DNA of 64,000 bases from Streptomyces atroolivaceus (GTDB lineage Bacteria > Actinomycetota > Actinomycetes > Streptomycetales > Streptomycetaceae), in assembly GCF_000717025.1 (NCBI RefSeq), contig NZ_JNXG01000006.1, positions 1-64,000 on the forward strand. Direction: 5' to 3'. The position numbers were made by a program, and so were the translations under genes. Numbering within the stretch: position 1 is the first letter of the stretch; the number at the start of each line of letters is the position of its first letter. Below are positions 35,600 through 44,402 of this stretch, one piece after another. The notes beneath the pieces were generated by a model. It searched no databases. It saw only the letters and a list, made by a program, of their open reading frames with translations, and was not told the origin of the DNA.

Positions 35600-36796
35600 A
35601 TGACCGACGTGCTTGCCCCGGTCGAGACGCCCACCTCGCTGCTCGACACCATCCCCACCCTCGAGCCGGTCATCCGAGCCGGCCTCGACGACCTGGAGCG
35701 GGGCATCCTCCCCGCCGAGATCATGCGCGCTGTCGAGGAGGCCGGCATCCTCGACGTCTGGATCCCCTCGAAGGTCAGCGGCAAGGAAGCAGACCCCGTC
35801 GACTGGTTGAAGGCCGTCGAGGCGATTGCCCGCATCGACGCGTCGGTTGGTTGGGCCGTCATCGTCCTGTCGGGGCACGTCCGGCTGCTGACCGTCGACC
35901 ACTACACGCGCTTCAGCGAGCTCACGGACGGGCGAGTGCTCCCGGCATTCGCCTCCGCTCCGCGCGGCCGCGCCGTGGCTGTGGAGGGCGGGTACCGCGT
36001 GACCGGACGCTGGCCGTTCGCCAGCGGTTCCACCTACGCGACCTGGCACGGTGGCGTCGCCACGGTGGTCGCCGAGGACGGAACGCCCCAGATGGCGCCC
36101 AACGGCCTCCACCCGATGATGATCCAGGTCATGTGGCCCGCGGACCAGGGCAAGATCGTCGAGACCTGGGACGGGCTCGGCCTGCGCGGGACGGCCAGCC
36201 ACGACATCGAGGTCGAAGACCTGTTTGTGCCGGACGGCCAGGCCCTCCTCGAGCCGTTCCCGCTCCGGGCCGAGCACGCGACGGAGCGTGTCCGTGAGCT
36301 GGGCGTGCTGGCCCACGGGACGCACGCGCTGGGGCTAGCCCGCGGCGCGCTCGACGAGTTCCAGCGCATCGTCGCCTCGAAGCCGATCCCCGGATCGCGC
36401 AGTGCGGCCGTGATGGGTCACACGGAAAGCCACCGCATCGCCTTCGCCAAGGCGGACGCGCTGCTGCGTGCCGCCCGCAGCCTGCTGTACGGGGCGGTCG
36501 AGGACGCCCTGGTGGCGGCCGCGCACGACGAGCTCCCCATGGACCACCGCGTCGCGGTCCGGCAGGCGAACATCTTCGCCGTCCGGTCCTGCCGCGAGGT
36601 CGTCGACGAGATCTTCAAGATCGCCGGTACCAGCGCGGTGTACCGGGGCCGTGTCATCGAGCGGGCCTTCCGCGACATGAGCACCGCCGCCAACCACAAC
36701 CTGCCGCTGGAGTCCAGCTACGAGTCGGTCGGCGCCTACATGCTCACGAAGAACTCCAGTGAAGGACCCGTCTCGGTTGGGACCCCGTTCTTCTGA
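35600..36796 (+). CDS. Flavin-dependent monooxygenase, acyl-CoA dehydrogenase fold (HsaA-like)
   Basis: The 398-residue protein has the acyl-CoA dehydrogenase domain order: helical N-terminus, a beta domain with GRWPFASGSTYATWH and WDGLGLRGTASHDIEVEDLF (about residues 138-210), and a C-terminal helical domain. The catalytic Glu of dehydrogenases is not evident. The sequence is of the HsaA/HpaB-like group, in which reduced flavin and O2 hydroxylate phenols. It is paired with the reductase gene just upstream, with GAAGGAG before the ATG. It probably performs the first or second ring hydroxylation of the catabolic locus. A strong terminator follows. Confidence 0.82.
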   Translation: MTDVLAPVETPTSLLDTIPTLEPVIRAGLDDLERGILPAEIMRAVEEAGILDVWIPSKVSGKEADPVDWLKAVEAIARIDASVGWAVIVLSGHVRLLTVDHYTRFSELTDGRVLPAFASAPRGRAVAVEGGYRVTGRWPFASGSTYATWHGGVATVVAEDGTPQMAPNGLHPMMIQVMWPADQGKIVETWDGLGLRGTASHDIEVEDLFVPDGQALLEPFPLRAEHATERVRELGVLAHGTHALGLARGALDEFQRIVASKPIPGSRSAAVMGHTESHRIAFAKADALLRAARSLLYGAVEDALVAAAHDELPMDHRVAVRQANIFAVRSCREVVDEIFKIAGTSAVYRGRVIERAFRDMSTAANHNLPLESSYESVGAYMLTKNSSEGPVSVGTPFF

Positions 36797-36810
36797 TCCT
36801 GTACCGCCAT

Positions 36811-36849
36811 AGACGCGCCCGCCGGACCTCTGGTCCGGCGGGCGCGTCT
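36811..36849. terminator. 18-bp hairpin ending the plus-strand arm
   Basis: AGACGCGCCCGCCGGACC (36811-36828), loop TCT and its exact complement (36832-36849), followed by TGTCTTTG, lie 15 bases past the monooxygenase stop. Confidence 0.85.
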
Positions 36850-37191
36850 GTCTTTGCCGACCGCGTGACGCCCGACGCTCGGTCCGCCGAGACGTCGAGC
36901 GACCTGCCCGGCCCCGGTTGGACCGTGCAGACGTCGAGAATCAGCGGCGATCCGCTGCAGACTTCGCGCCGTGTCGGCGTACTTGCGAATGTGCTCAACG
37001 AAGTACAGATAAACGTGCTCAGTTGGAGCTCGCCCATGACGGCGTTCAGTGCACGTGCGTCGACTGCCGACCACCCTGGGGCTCGGCTGACCTTGTCTCG
37101 GACTTCAAGGAAGCTGCCGCCTGAGCTGGCCTGCAGGCCCGGTCGTAATTCCCGGCGCGGGCGTTGACCGTGCCCATAGAGTCCTGCCTTG
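36850..37191. other. Intergenic region with one copy of an inverted repeat
   Basis: No gene is supported. It holds the left copy (36964-37026) of a ~62-bp imperfect inverted repeat whose partner is at 37542-37603, and the upstream region of the small RelE-like gene. Confidence 0.5.
36964..37026 (-). repeat. Left copy of ~62-bp imperfect inverted repeat
   Basis: Read on the minus strand it begins CCAACTGAGCACGTTTATCT and ends near CGCCGACACGGCG. About three quarters of positions agree with the plus-strand copy at 37542-37603, including CTGAGCACGTT and the late GTACGC/GACACG. The two copies face each other around the RelE-like gene. Confidence 0.55.
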
Positions 37192-37458
37192 ATGAAGAGA
37201 CGAGTGCAGTTCACCGAGCAGGTCGCGCGGTTCCGTGACTACATGCCGGCAGAAGATCGAGAAACGTTCCTGCGTCTGGTCGGCAGGATCGCAGCCGAGC
37301 CAGAGGGCGCTGGCAGCCATCTCACCTATACGACCGATACAGTGACCCGCTCGGTCTGGGAGGACCACGTCATGGTCCAGTACGTCGTAACGAGCTTCTA
37401 CGTGGTCTTCATCGAACTCGACATCTACGACGCGTCGCGTGGCTTCAACGAGGTGTAG
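37192..37458 (+). CDS. Small RelE/ParE-like protein, possible orphan toxin
   Basis: From the ATG at 37192 the product is 88 residues: a basic first strand (MKRRVQFTEQVARFRDYMP), two helices, then consecutive strands (VMVQYVVTSFYVVFIELDIY). The order strand-helix-helix-three strands is that of RelE/ParE toxins, but the usual catalytic Arg/Lys/Tyr pattern is not clear. No antitoxin-like gene lies beside it. It is flanked by the inverted-repeat copies and followed by a perfect terminator. It may instead be an unrelated small cytosolic protein. Confidence 0.45.
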   Translation: MKRRVQFTEQVARFRDYMPAEDRETFLRLVGRIAAEPEGAGSHLTYTTDTVTRSVWEDHVMVQYVVTSFYVVFIELDIYDASRGFNEV

Positions 37459-37462
37459 TCGG

Positions 37463-37501
37463 CACGAGACGGCACCGATCGCCGATCGGTGCCGTCTCGT
37501 G
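37463..37501. terminator. 17-bp hairpin between convergent transcription units
   Basis: CACGAGACGGCACCGAT (37463-37479), loop CGCCG and the exact complement (37485-37501) start 5 bases past the RelE-like stop and can also stop leakage from the leftward operon. Confidence 0.8.
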
Positions 37502-37541
37502 GGTCAGGTGTCGCCGGGCGAGGCACTGGCCTCAGCACATC

Positions 37542-37603
37542 ACCAGCTGAGCACGTTCACCCGTACACAGTTGGGTACGTTCACGTGTACGCGGACACGC
37601 CGT
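37542..37603 (+). repeat. Right copy of ~62-bp imperfect inverted repeat
   Basis: Starts ACCAGCTGAGCACGTTCACC and covers the stop codon and last few codons of the CoA-ligase gene (which ends at 37581). It partners with the copy at 36964-37026. Confidence 0.55.
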
Positions 37604-39572
37604 CCCGGAAGCGCGCGAAGTAGCGCAGGGCCTCCACGTCGTCCACGGTGTCCGAGCCCACGATCCGGTTCAGGTCGGCACCCTGCACGATGCGCTTGAC
37701 GGGGATCTCCACCTTCTTGCCGGTCCGCGTCCGAGGAATGGCCGGGACCTGGATGATGTCGTCCGGTACATGACGCGGTGAGGCTTGGGTCCGGATGGCC
37801 CCGTTGATACGACCCCGCAGGTCGTCATCGAGCTCCGCACCGGCGGCGAGGACGACGAACAGCGGCATCCAGTACCCGCCGTCGTCCAGCTCGGCCCCGA
37901 TGACCATGGCGTCGTCGATCTCGGGCATGTCCTCGACGACCTGGTAGATGTCGGCGCTCCCCAGACGTACGCCCTGACGATTCAGTGTGGCGTCCGAGCG
38001 GCCGGAGATGGTGACCGAACCACGCTCGGTCACCGTGACCCAGTCGCCATGACGCCAGACGCCGGCGAAGGTGTCGAAGTAGGCGTCGTGGTACCGGGAG
38101 CCGTCCGGGTCGCTCCAGAAGAAGACCGGCATCGACGGCATGGGCTTCGTGACGACCAACTCGCCGACCTCGCCGACGACGGACTCCCCCCGCCCGTCCC
38201 ACGCCTCCATCGCAACTCCGAGCAGCGGTGCCGACAGCTCGCCCGCCCAGACGGGCGTGTTCGGGGCACTGCCGGCGAATCCGCTCACCACGTCCGTCCC
38301 GCCGCTGACCGATGCCACCTGCACGTCGGCGCGGACGTGGTCGCGCACCCAGAGGTACGAGGCCTCCGGCAGTGGCGCGCCGGTGGACCCGAGCATGCGC
38401 AGCATCGACAGATCACGGTCGCGACCCGGCTCCAGACCTGCCTTCGCGCATCCGAGCAGGTAGCCCGGGCTCACCCCCAGGACGGCCACGTCGTGATCGG
38501 CGGCGATGTCCCACAGGCGTTGAGGTCCGGGATGCGCGGGGCTGCCGTCGTAGAGCACGATCGTCGCACCCACCATCAGGCCCGACACGACCATGTTCCA
38601 CATCATCCAGTTCGTCGTGGTGTACCAGAAGAACCGGTCCCCGGGTCCGAGGTCGTGGTGAAGGCCCAGGAGCTTGTGGTGGTCGAGGACGACACCGCCG
38701 TGCCCGTGGACGATCCCCTTCGGCACGCCGGTGGTGCCCGAGGAGTAGAGGACCCAGAGGGGGGCGTCGAAGGCGACCCGAGTGAACTCCAGCGGCGCCT
38801 CCTCGCTGAGGATGGTGTCCCACTGGTGGCTGTCGGTCGGGACTTCCGACGTGCCGAGGACCGGCACGTGGACCGTGGCCTCGAGGGTCGGAAGAAGCTC
38901 CCGAAGCGCCGCGGTCTCGTCCGACCGGTCGTGCGTCTCCCCGTTCCAGGTGTATCCGTCGGCGGCGAAAAGGACCACCGGGGCCAGCTGGGCGAATCGA
39001 GCGGCGGCGCCGGCCGCGCCGTAGTCCTGGCCGCAGGTCGACCACAACGCGCCGAGGCTCGCCGTGGCCAGGGACGCCACGACGGCAGGCTGGCCGTTCG
39101 GCAGGTAACCGACGACCCTGTCGCCCTGCTGCACACCATGGTCCCGGAGCCAGCGCGCGACGCTCGCCACCTGGAGGCGCAGCTCGTCCCAGCTGGTCGT
39201 CTCCGTGGACCCGTTCTCGGAGATGGCCACGATCGCCGGCCCGGCGCCGGCGTGGCGCAGGGCGTGCTCGGCGTAGTTGAGCCGGGTCCCGGGGAACCAC
39301 TCGGCCCCGGGCATCTCCGAGGCGCCGAGGGACAGCCCCCGCTCTCCCTCGGAGACGATGTCGAAGAAGTCCCACACCGCAGCCCAGAACTCGCCTATGT
39401 GGTCGACCGAGTACCGCCAGAGGTCGCCGTAGTCGGGGTAGGTGGACCCCGTACGGCTGCTCAGGAACTCTGAGAACTGCGTGATCCGTGACTGGTCCAC
39501 GTCGGCCGGCCGCGGAGACCAGATCGGGTCTCGCGCACGGCCGGGACCGACGGGTGTGGTGCTGCTGCTCAT
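37581..39572 (-). CDS. Acetoacetyl-CoA synthetase-like acyl-CoA ligase
   Basis: The 663-residue ANL-superfamily enzyme has an AACS-type N-terminus (about 20-110), the AMP-binding motif VLYSSGTTGVPKGIVHG (about residues 273-289), the adenine motif VSGGTDV and the C-terminal catalytic lysine motif RTRTGKKVEIPVKRI. AACS-type enzymes activate acetoacetate or other short oxo- or hydroxy-acids with ATP and CoA. As the last gene of the eight-gene operon, it may activate a ring-cleavage product or aromatic side chain. The ATG at 39572 has a GAAGGAC site, as does the gene upstream. Confidence 0.8.
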   Translation of the reverse strand: MSSSTTPVGPGRARDPIWSPRPADVDQSRITQFSEFLSSRTGSTYPDYGDLWRYSVDHIGEFWAAVWDFFDIVSEGERGLSLGASEMPGAEWFPGTRLNYAEHALRHAGAGPAIVAISENGSTETTSWDELRLQVASVARWLRDHGVQQGDRVVGYLPNGQPAVVASLATASLGALWSTCGQDYGAAGAAARFAQLAPVVLFAADGYTWNGETHDRSDETAALRELLPTLEATVHVPVLGTSEVPTDSHQWDTILSEEAPLEFTRVAFDAPLWVLYSSGTTGVPKGIVHGHGGVVLDHHKLLGLHHDLGPGDRFFWYTTTNWMMWNMVVSGLMVGATIVLYDGSPAHPGPQRLWDIAADHDVAVLGVSPGYLLGCAKAGLEPGRDRDLSMLRMLGSTGAPLPEASYLWVRDHVRADVQVASVSGGTDVVSGFAGSAPNTPVWAGELSAPLLGVAMEAWDGRGESVVGEVGELVVTKPMPSMPVFFWSDPDGSRYHDAYFDTFAGVWRHGDWVTVTERGSVTISGRSDATLNRQGVRLGSADIYQVVEDMPEIDDAMVIGAELDDGGYWMPLFVVLAAGAELDDDLRGRINGAIRTQASPRHVPDDIIQVPAIPRTRTGKKVEIPVKRIVQGADLNRIVGSDTVDDVEALRYFARFRDGVSAYT

Positions 39573-39621
39573 GACGTCCTTCGGTGTCGATGGGGCGACG
39601 CGGAGCCGACCGGTCGGACTG

Positions 39622-40854
39622 CTACTGCAAGACCGCGGGATCGATCGACGCCGCGATGGCGGCGTGTCCCTGGGGGTTCGGACCGTAGAAGTTGGCGCTG
39701 CGGTACTGCTCGCGGTACTGGCGCGTGTCCTCGGGGTCGCGCATGAGGGCGTCGATGTCGATGACGCCGTCGAACTCACCGGACTCGAGGATCCAGGCGT
39801 TGATCTCCTCGCGCAGGTCGTCCTTCTCGTCGCTGTAGTAGCCCGGCGCCGGAACCCCGCGGAACGGGGGCATCGTCGCGGCCAGCACCTTGACCCCGCG
39901 GACGTGTGCCTTCGCGATCAGCTGGCGGTAGGCCGCCTTGAGGGACTCGGCCGTGACCGGGAGCTCCTCGCCGTCCGAGGACTCCGAGCGCGAACCGTCG
40001 GCATTCAGCGAGCGGGCTCCCGCCGTCGTGATGTCCTGACGTGCCTCTGACACGATGACGTGGGAGATGCCCGGCAGTGACAGCACCTCCCGGTCGAAGA
40101 GCGTCACCACGCCCTCGCGCCCGGAGGGGGCATGTCCGCGAGACATGCTGCCCCCACGCGCGGACAGGTTCACGATGGAGAACCGCTCCTGTCCGGGCTC
40201 GGTGTTCCACAGGCGGGACAGGTGGTCGGGCCACACGTCGAGACCGTCGGTGTAGGTGGTCCCCAGCACGGCGACGGTGCTCACGTCGGCCAGCGCCAGG
40301 ACGTCGACGCGGGACAGGAAGGGCAGGTGGACACCGGGGGTGGCGCCGGGGAGCCCGGTCACGTCGGTGAAGTCGCCCTCGGACGAGAGCTCGACCCGCT
40401 CGAAGTCCGGCAGGGCCACCGCGAGTGGGTGGCTGAGGGGTAGCTCGGGCCCCTGGACCAGCACCGCGCTCTCCGGCTTGGTCTCCACCGGCAGGTACAG
40501 CTTCACGAAGAGGTGCTGCCCGGGATCGACACTGAGCTCCACGTCGTTGCTGAGGGCGACCGCACCGACGGCCACGTCGATGGAGCTCTGCCCTCCGAAG
40601 GTGAGCGGAGCGGGCTGCCCCTCGTCGCCGTCCTGGTCGACCGTGGCGATCGACGCGGCACCGATCCGCAGCGGCGAGGTGCCGTACTCGTTCGTCAGCA
40701 CGACCCGGACGGCCCGTCCGCCCACGCTCGCCTCGATGCGGAGGCGGAGCGTCTTCTGCGCGATGGGCTCCATGGCGGCCGGGTGACGTGCCACGGGGCC
40801 GGCCCAGGTGGCGACCCAGTTGTTCGAATCGAGAGTGTTGGCAAAGGTGGACAT
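39622..40854 (-). CDS. SGNH-hydrolase-fold protein lacking the catalytic residues
   Basis: This 410-residue protein has the layout of actinobacterial SGNH hydrolases with an N-terminal beta domain (WVATWAGPVARHP at 13-25; VVLTNEYGTSPLRIG at 51-65) and a C-terminal SGNH part. The usual GDSITDG block is GTTYTDG (198-204), so the nucleophile Ser is Thr200. The GIND block is ARQD (271-274), replacing the oxyanion Asn. The final DxxHPN reads NFYGPN (388-393), losing both Asp and His. It is probably a pseudo-enzyme or uses another chemistry, perhaps binding a pathway compound. ATG at 40854, GAAGGAC site. Confidence 0.75.
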   Translation of the reverse strand: MSTFANTLDSNNWVATWAGPVARHPAAMEPIAQKTLRLRIEASVGGRAVRVVLTNEYGTSPLRIGAASIATVDQDGDEGQPAPLTFGGQSSIDVAVGAVALSNDVELSVDPGQHLFVKLYLPVETKPESAVLVQGPELPLSHPLAVALPDFERVELSSEGDFTDVTGLPGATPGVHLPFLSRVDVLALADVSTVAVLGTTYTDGLDVWPDHLSRLWNTEPGQERFSIVNLSARGGSMSRGHAPSGREGVVTLFDREVLSLPGISHVIVSEARQDITTAGARSLNADGSRSESSDGEELPVTAESLKAAYRQLIAKAHVRGVKVLAATMPPFRGVPAPGYYSDEKDDLREEINAWILESGEFDGVIDIDALMRDPEDTRQYREQYRSANFYGPNPQGHAAIAASIDPAVLQ

Positions 40855-40892
40855 GATGTCCTTCAACTTTCGCGTGGAGGTGGTGGTGACGG

Positions 40893-42545
40893 TCAGTGCT
40901 GCGTGGCGAGTCGGTCGCCGAGGACCCACCCGTGGGAGGTCAGGGCGTCCTTCAACGTGTCGAGCAGGTCCGGGACGTCCTCGATGGTGGCCGCTGCGCC
41001 GAAAACGTAGTGATCCGGCCGGACGAGGAAGGCCCGTCGGCCCGTGGCCTGGAACCAGGTGTCGTAGTCACCGTCGATGTCCACGTAGTGGTTCGGGCCG
41101 GCGGCGCGGGAGACGTGCACGCGCTGCAGGCCGAGCTCTTCGATCAAGAACCGCTGGTCCTGATCGAGCATGCTGTCGGGCACCGGGTGGCGGGTGATGA
41201 GCTTCCACCCGGGCTGCAGGAACTCCTCCAGCAGGTCGACCCGCCCTTCCCGACCGACTCGCGCTTGCAGTGCCGGGCGGCCCTCGGCCGGGATTGCCGC
41301 TGGGTCGTCACCATTTCGCACCACCCCGGCACCGATGCGCGGGAACGCAGCACCGGGATCCGGCATGTCGGAGCCCTGGAGCTGGCCGTGCTGGAGGTCA
41401 GCCGCTGCCGCTGCTGCCGGGATGACCATGGATCCCATGGCCATGGCCATCCGGATGATGCCGACGGCGTGCGAGGAACGCTCGCTCTCGTAGGTGTCGA
41501 GCAGCGTCTGGTCTGCTTGGCCGCGCAGGACGGCATCGAGCTTCCAGGAGAGGTTGGCCGCGTCGCGGATGCCGGCACACACCCCTTGACCCATGAAAGG
41601 GACAGTGGTGTGCGCCGCGTCCCCGATCAGCAGGACACGGCCGTCGCGCCACCGCTCGGCGACAGTGCACTCGAACGTGTAGATCGAGTTGCGCACGATG
41701 CGGCCCATGACCGGCTTCAGGCCGAACTTGGCGAGGAACGTCCAGGCGGTGCCCTCGTCCTCGAGGTAGGCCCGAGTCCCTTCGTCCCCCAGCTTGCAGA
41801 CCTCCACTCGCGAGATACGTCCACCGGTCCAGCGTCCGAAGGTGACGATGACGTCGTCCTCGATCAGGTGCCCCGACTCGCCGAGCGGGACCTCCACGTC
41901 GGGGTCGTCGTACTCGAAGTCGATGGCGAGGTCCGCGAGCGCGGGGAATCCGAGATCCTGCTTGGCGATTCCTGCGTTCTGACGGACGAAGCTGTTGGAA
42001 CCGTCGGCGCCGAGCACGAACTGCGCCTCGATCGTGCAGTCGGCTCCGTCGAGGCCGTCGCTGTCGCGGACCACGAGGCGAACCCCGTCACCCGACTGCG
42101 CGATGTCGACGGCCGTGGCGTTCATGATCACCTCGACGCCGAGGTCGCGGCCGCGCGCGTCGATCACGTCCTCGACCTCAGGCTGGTGGAACAGGTAGCT
42201 CTTGTGCCACCCGGAACCGGCGTCGCCGTCCTTGAGTGCCGCGAGGACCTCGTTCGTCGAGGAGACGGCCTCGTACGAGTTCATCCTCCGGACCAACAGC
42301 TCGACCTCGCGCGCGATGCCCAGCTGTTGGAACGTGCGCATGGTCTCGCCGTCGAAGTGGCCGGCCCGCGGCTTGTCGTAGCGCTGGGGGAAGCGTTCGA
42401 CCACGACGACGCGGTGCCCCGCCGCGGCGAGCAGCGCAGCGGCGGTCATCCCGACCGGGCCGTACCCCACGATGGCGACGTCGCACTGCACGTTCTCCGG
42501 AAGCACGCGCGCGCCGGCGCCTGCAAGAGTGTGTTGATGGGACAT
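40893..42545 (-). CDS. FAD-dependent phenol hydroxylase (MhpA-like)
   Basis: The 550-residue class A flavoprotein monooxygenase has FAD motifs VGYGPVGMTAAALLAAAGH (26-44), GADGSNSFVR and VLLIGDAAHTTVPFMGQGVC. Its central FMGQGxxxGIRDAxNLxWKL block matches 3-(3-hydroxyphenyl)propionate hydroxylases. It would hydroxylate a phenolic ring with NAD(P)H and O2, giving a catechol-type substrate for the extradiol dioxygenase of the same operon. The ATG has an AGGAGG site. It is distinct from the hydroxylase at 26476, which lies outside this locus. Confidence 0.85.
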   Translation of the reverse strand: MSHQHTLAGAGARVLPENVQCDVAIVGYGPVGMTAAALLAAAGHRVVVVERFPQRYDKPRAGHFDGETMRTFQQLGIAREVELLVRRMNSYEAVSSTNEVLAALKDGDAGSGWHKSYLFHQPEVEDVIDARGRDLGVEVIMNATAVDIAQSGDGVRLVVRDSDGLDGADCTIEAQFVLGADGSNSFVRQNAGIAKQDLGFPALADLAIDFEYDDPDVEVPLGESGHLIEDDVIVTFGRWTGGRISRVEVCKLGDEGTRAYLEDEGTAWTFLAKFGLKPVMGRIVRNSIYTFECTVAERWRDGRVLLIGDAAHTTVPFMGQGVCAGIRDAANLSWKLDAVLRGQADQTLLDTYESERSSHAVGIIRMAMAMGSMVIPAAAAAADLQHGQLQGSDMPDPGAAFPRIGAGVVRNGDDPAAIPAEGRPALQARVGREGRVDLLEEFLQPGWKLITRHPVPDSMLDQDQRFLIEELGLQRVHVSRAAGPNHYVDIDGDYDTWFQATGRRAFLVRPDHYVFGAAATIEDVPDLLDTLKDALTSHGWVLGDRLATQH

Positions 42546-42606
42546 TCAGATCCTCCTGGATGGATGTCGCGCCCCGAGGACGACCGGGGCGGAAGGGTTG
42601 GACCGG

Positions 42607-43566
42607 TCAGCCGTTGGCGAGCCGGGGAAACAGCTGAAGCGCGGTCTCGCTGTCGATGGACGCGCGCTGGGCGTCGTCCAGCGCGTCGGACTTCACCAGG
42701 TGCTCGATGTTGCGCGCGATGAAAGCTTCCGGCGCAGCCCCGTAGTCAGTGCCGAACACGAGGTGGTTGGCATCGGCGACCTCGAGGGTCGGCAGGAGCG
42801 AGTGCGGGCTGGCAGCCAGCGCGACCTCGTAGTAGAGCCCGCGCAGCACCTCCTCGACGTGCTGTGCGTCGATGTCGGCGTCGCCGGGGCCCTGCCCCAT
42901 GCCGAGGTGCTCGGAGATGCGCCATGCAAGGGTCGGGAGGACTCCGCCGTTGTGGGCCAAGATCAGCTTGAGACCGGGGTGGCGCTGGAAGACGCCTGTG
43001 AGGATCGCGTTCGTGACATTGCGCGCCGTGTCCATCGGGAACTCGATGAAGGATCCGACCCGGCCCAGGTTGAGGTCCGCAGCGTGGATGCAGTCGTTCG
43101 GGTGCATGAAGACCGGGACCTCACGCCGAGCCAGCTCCTCGATGACGGGCTCCAGGAACGTGTGCCCCAGGTAGGTCCCGCCGACGTTCGACGACTGCGC
43201 GATGCCGTCGAGGTGCAGGACGTCCAGGGCGTACTCGATCTCCTCGAGCGCGGCGTCCGTGCTGTTGAAGGGCAGCGTCGCGAAGGCGCCGAAGCGACCG
43301 GGGTGCGCGCTGACGACTTCGGCGAGCGTCTCGTTGAGCTCTCGGATCAAGGGGGCCGGGAACTGTGGGTCTGCGGCGTTGCCACGGAGGCTGAACGGCA
43401 GGGAGAGCATCTGCGTCTCGATGTCGTGGCGGTCCATGAAGTCGATGGCGTCCTCCGCCGACCAGAACTTGATCGGGAAGTTCTCCGGGATGAGCCCGGC
43501 CTCCTTCAGCAGCCTGAAGCTGACCTCGCCCATGTAGTGGCTGTGTACATCGATACGACTGGCCAT
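42607..43566 (-). CDS. Amidohydrolase family protein, ACMSD-like
   Basis: This 319-residue metal-dependent TIM barrel has HxH at His8/His10 (IDVHSHYMG), His155 (PVFMHPND), His205 (LILAHNGG) and Asp274 (FGTDYG), a full set of ligands for a mononuclear metal site. Relatives of 2-amino-3-carboxymuconate-6-semialdehyde decarboxylase include non-oxidative aromatic decarboxylases and hydrolases of ring-cleavage products. In this operon it likely decarboxylates or hydrates/hydrolyses the cleavage product. The start is the ATG at 43566, behind GGAAGGGAG; an upstream in-frame start lacks a ribosome site. Confidence 0.82.
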   Translation of the reverse strand: MASRIDVHSHYMGEVSFRLLKEAGLIPENFPIKFWSAEDAIDFMDRHDIETQMLSLPFSLRGNAADPQFPAPLIRELNETLAEVVSAHPGRFGAFATLPFNSTDAALEEIEYALDVLHLDGIAQSSNVGGTYLGHTFLEPVIEELARREVPVFMHPNDCIHAADLNLGRVGSFIEFPMDTARNVTNAILTGVFQRHPGLKLILAHNGGVLPTLAWRISEHLGMGQGPGDADIDAQHVEEVLRGLYYEVALAASPHSLLPTLEVADANHLVFGTDYGAAPEAFIARNIEHLVKSDALDDAQRASIDSETALQLFPRLANG

Positions 43567-43625
43567 GTTCGGCTCCCTTCCTCGCTCTGGTTCGTTGATC
43601 GTTTCTGCGCGGGTACGCAGTGAGT

Positions 43626-44402
43626 TCATGTGCCCGCTACCGGGCGTTCGGTCTCGTCGCGCACGGCATGCACCAGGGCGCGGGCGGATGCTCCGAGAAG
43701 GGAGGCATCATTGCTCGCGAGCACGAGGCCGAAGCCTCGTTCCGCCAGTCGCGCCGCCGTGGCGGCGTGTGCGCCGGTCGCGACGGCGCAGGGGACGCCG
43801 TGCGTCAGACACTGCTCGAGGGCGGTGTGCATGTACGCCGCCACCTGCGGGTCGTCCATCGCCACACCGAGTGACATCGACAGGTCGGCGGCACCCAGGA
43901 GCACACCGTCTGCCGCCTCGTGCTCGAGGATCTCCGGTAGTGCGGCAAGCCCTGCTGCGGACTCGATCTGGATCACGACGCAGGCGTCGTCGCCGCCGTC
44001 GAGATACTCCTGCGGGCCGCGCAGGTTCCACGCGCCCGCCCTGGTGGTCGGGCCCATCCCCCGACGTCCGCGAGGTTCAAATCGCGATGCGCGTTGCACC
44101 GCGACCGCCTCCTCCAGCGAGTCGACGTGCGGGACCACGATGCCGAGAGCCCCGAGGTCGAGGCACCGTTGGATCCACGACGGCGAGTGATCGGGCACCC
44201 GCACGAAGGGGATCAGGCCCCGGCCCAGCGCGACGCTCACGAGCGCGGACGCCGTCTCGATCGACAGCGGCGAATGCTCAAGGTCGATCACGACCAGGTC
44301 CAGGCCTGCCTCCGCCATGAGCTCGACGGACTCCAGAGCAGGGAGCTTGACCCACGTGCCCAGGGCGGCACGATCGCCGGGCAGGCGGGGGAACCCGTTC
44401 AT
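43626..44402 (-). CDS. HpcH/HpaI-family aldolase
   Basis: The 258-residue class II pyruvate aldolase-type protein has the motifs LVVIDLEHSPLS (36-47), the RVPDHS strand end, IVVPHVDSLEEA and VIQIESAAG. The metal-binding Glu (IQIES) and the downstream Asp (GAADLSMSLG) are present. The family splits 4-hydroxy-2-oxo acids into pyruvate and an aldehyde, the classic last step after extradiol ring cleavage. The start overlaps the stop of the cupin gene (ATGA), so translation is coupled. Confidence 0.83.
   Translation of the reverse strand: MNGFPRLPGDRAALGTWVKLPALESVELMAEAGLDLVVIDLEHSPLSIETASALVSVALGRGLIPFVRVPDHSPSWIQRCLDLGALGIVVPHVDSLEEAVAVQRASRFEPRGRRGMGPTTRAGAWNLRGPQEYLDGGDDACVVIQIESAAGLAALPEILEHEAADGVLLGAADLSMSLGVAMDDPQVAAYMHTALEQCLTHGVPCAVATGAHAATAARLAERGFGLVLASNDASLLGASARALVHAVRDETERPVAGT

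Noticed and set aside
40896..42722. 608-residue plus-strand open frame opposite the MhpA-like gene
   Set aside because: Composition (Arg, Asp, Val, Gly) is typical of the complement of a high-GC gene, with no domain or ribosome site. The opposite strand has a clear flavoprotein.
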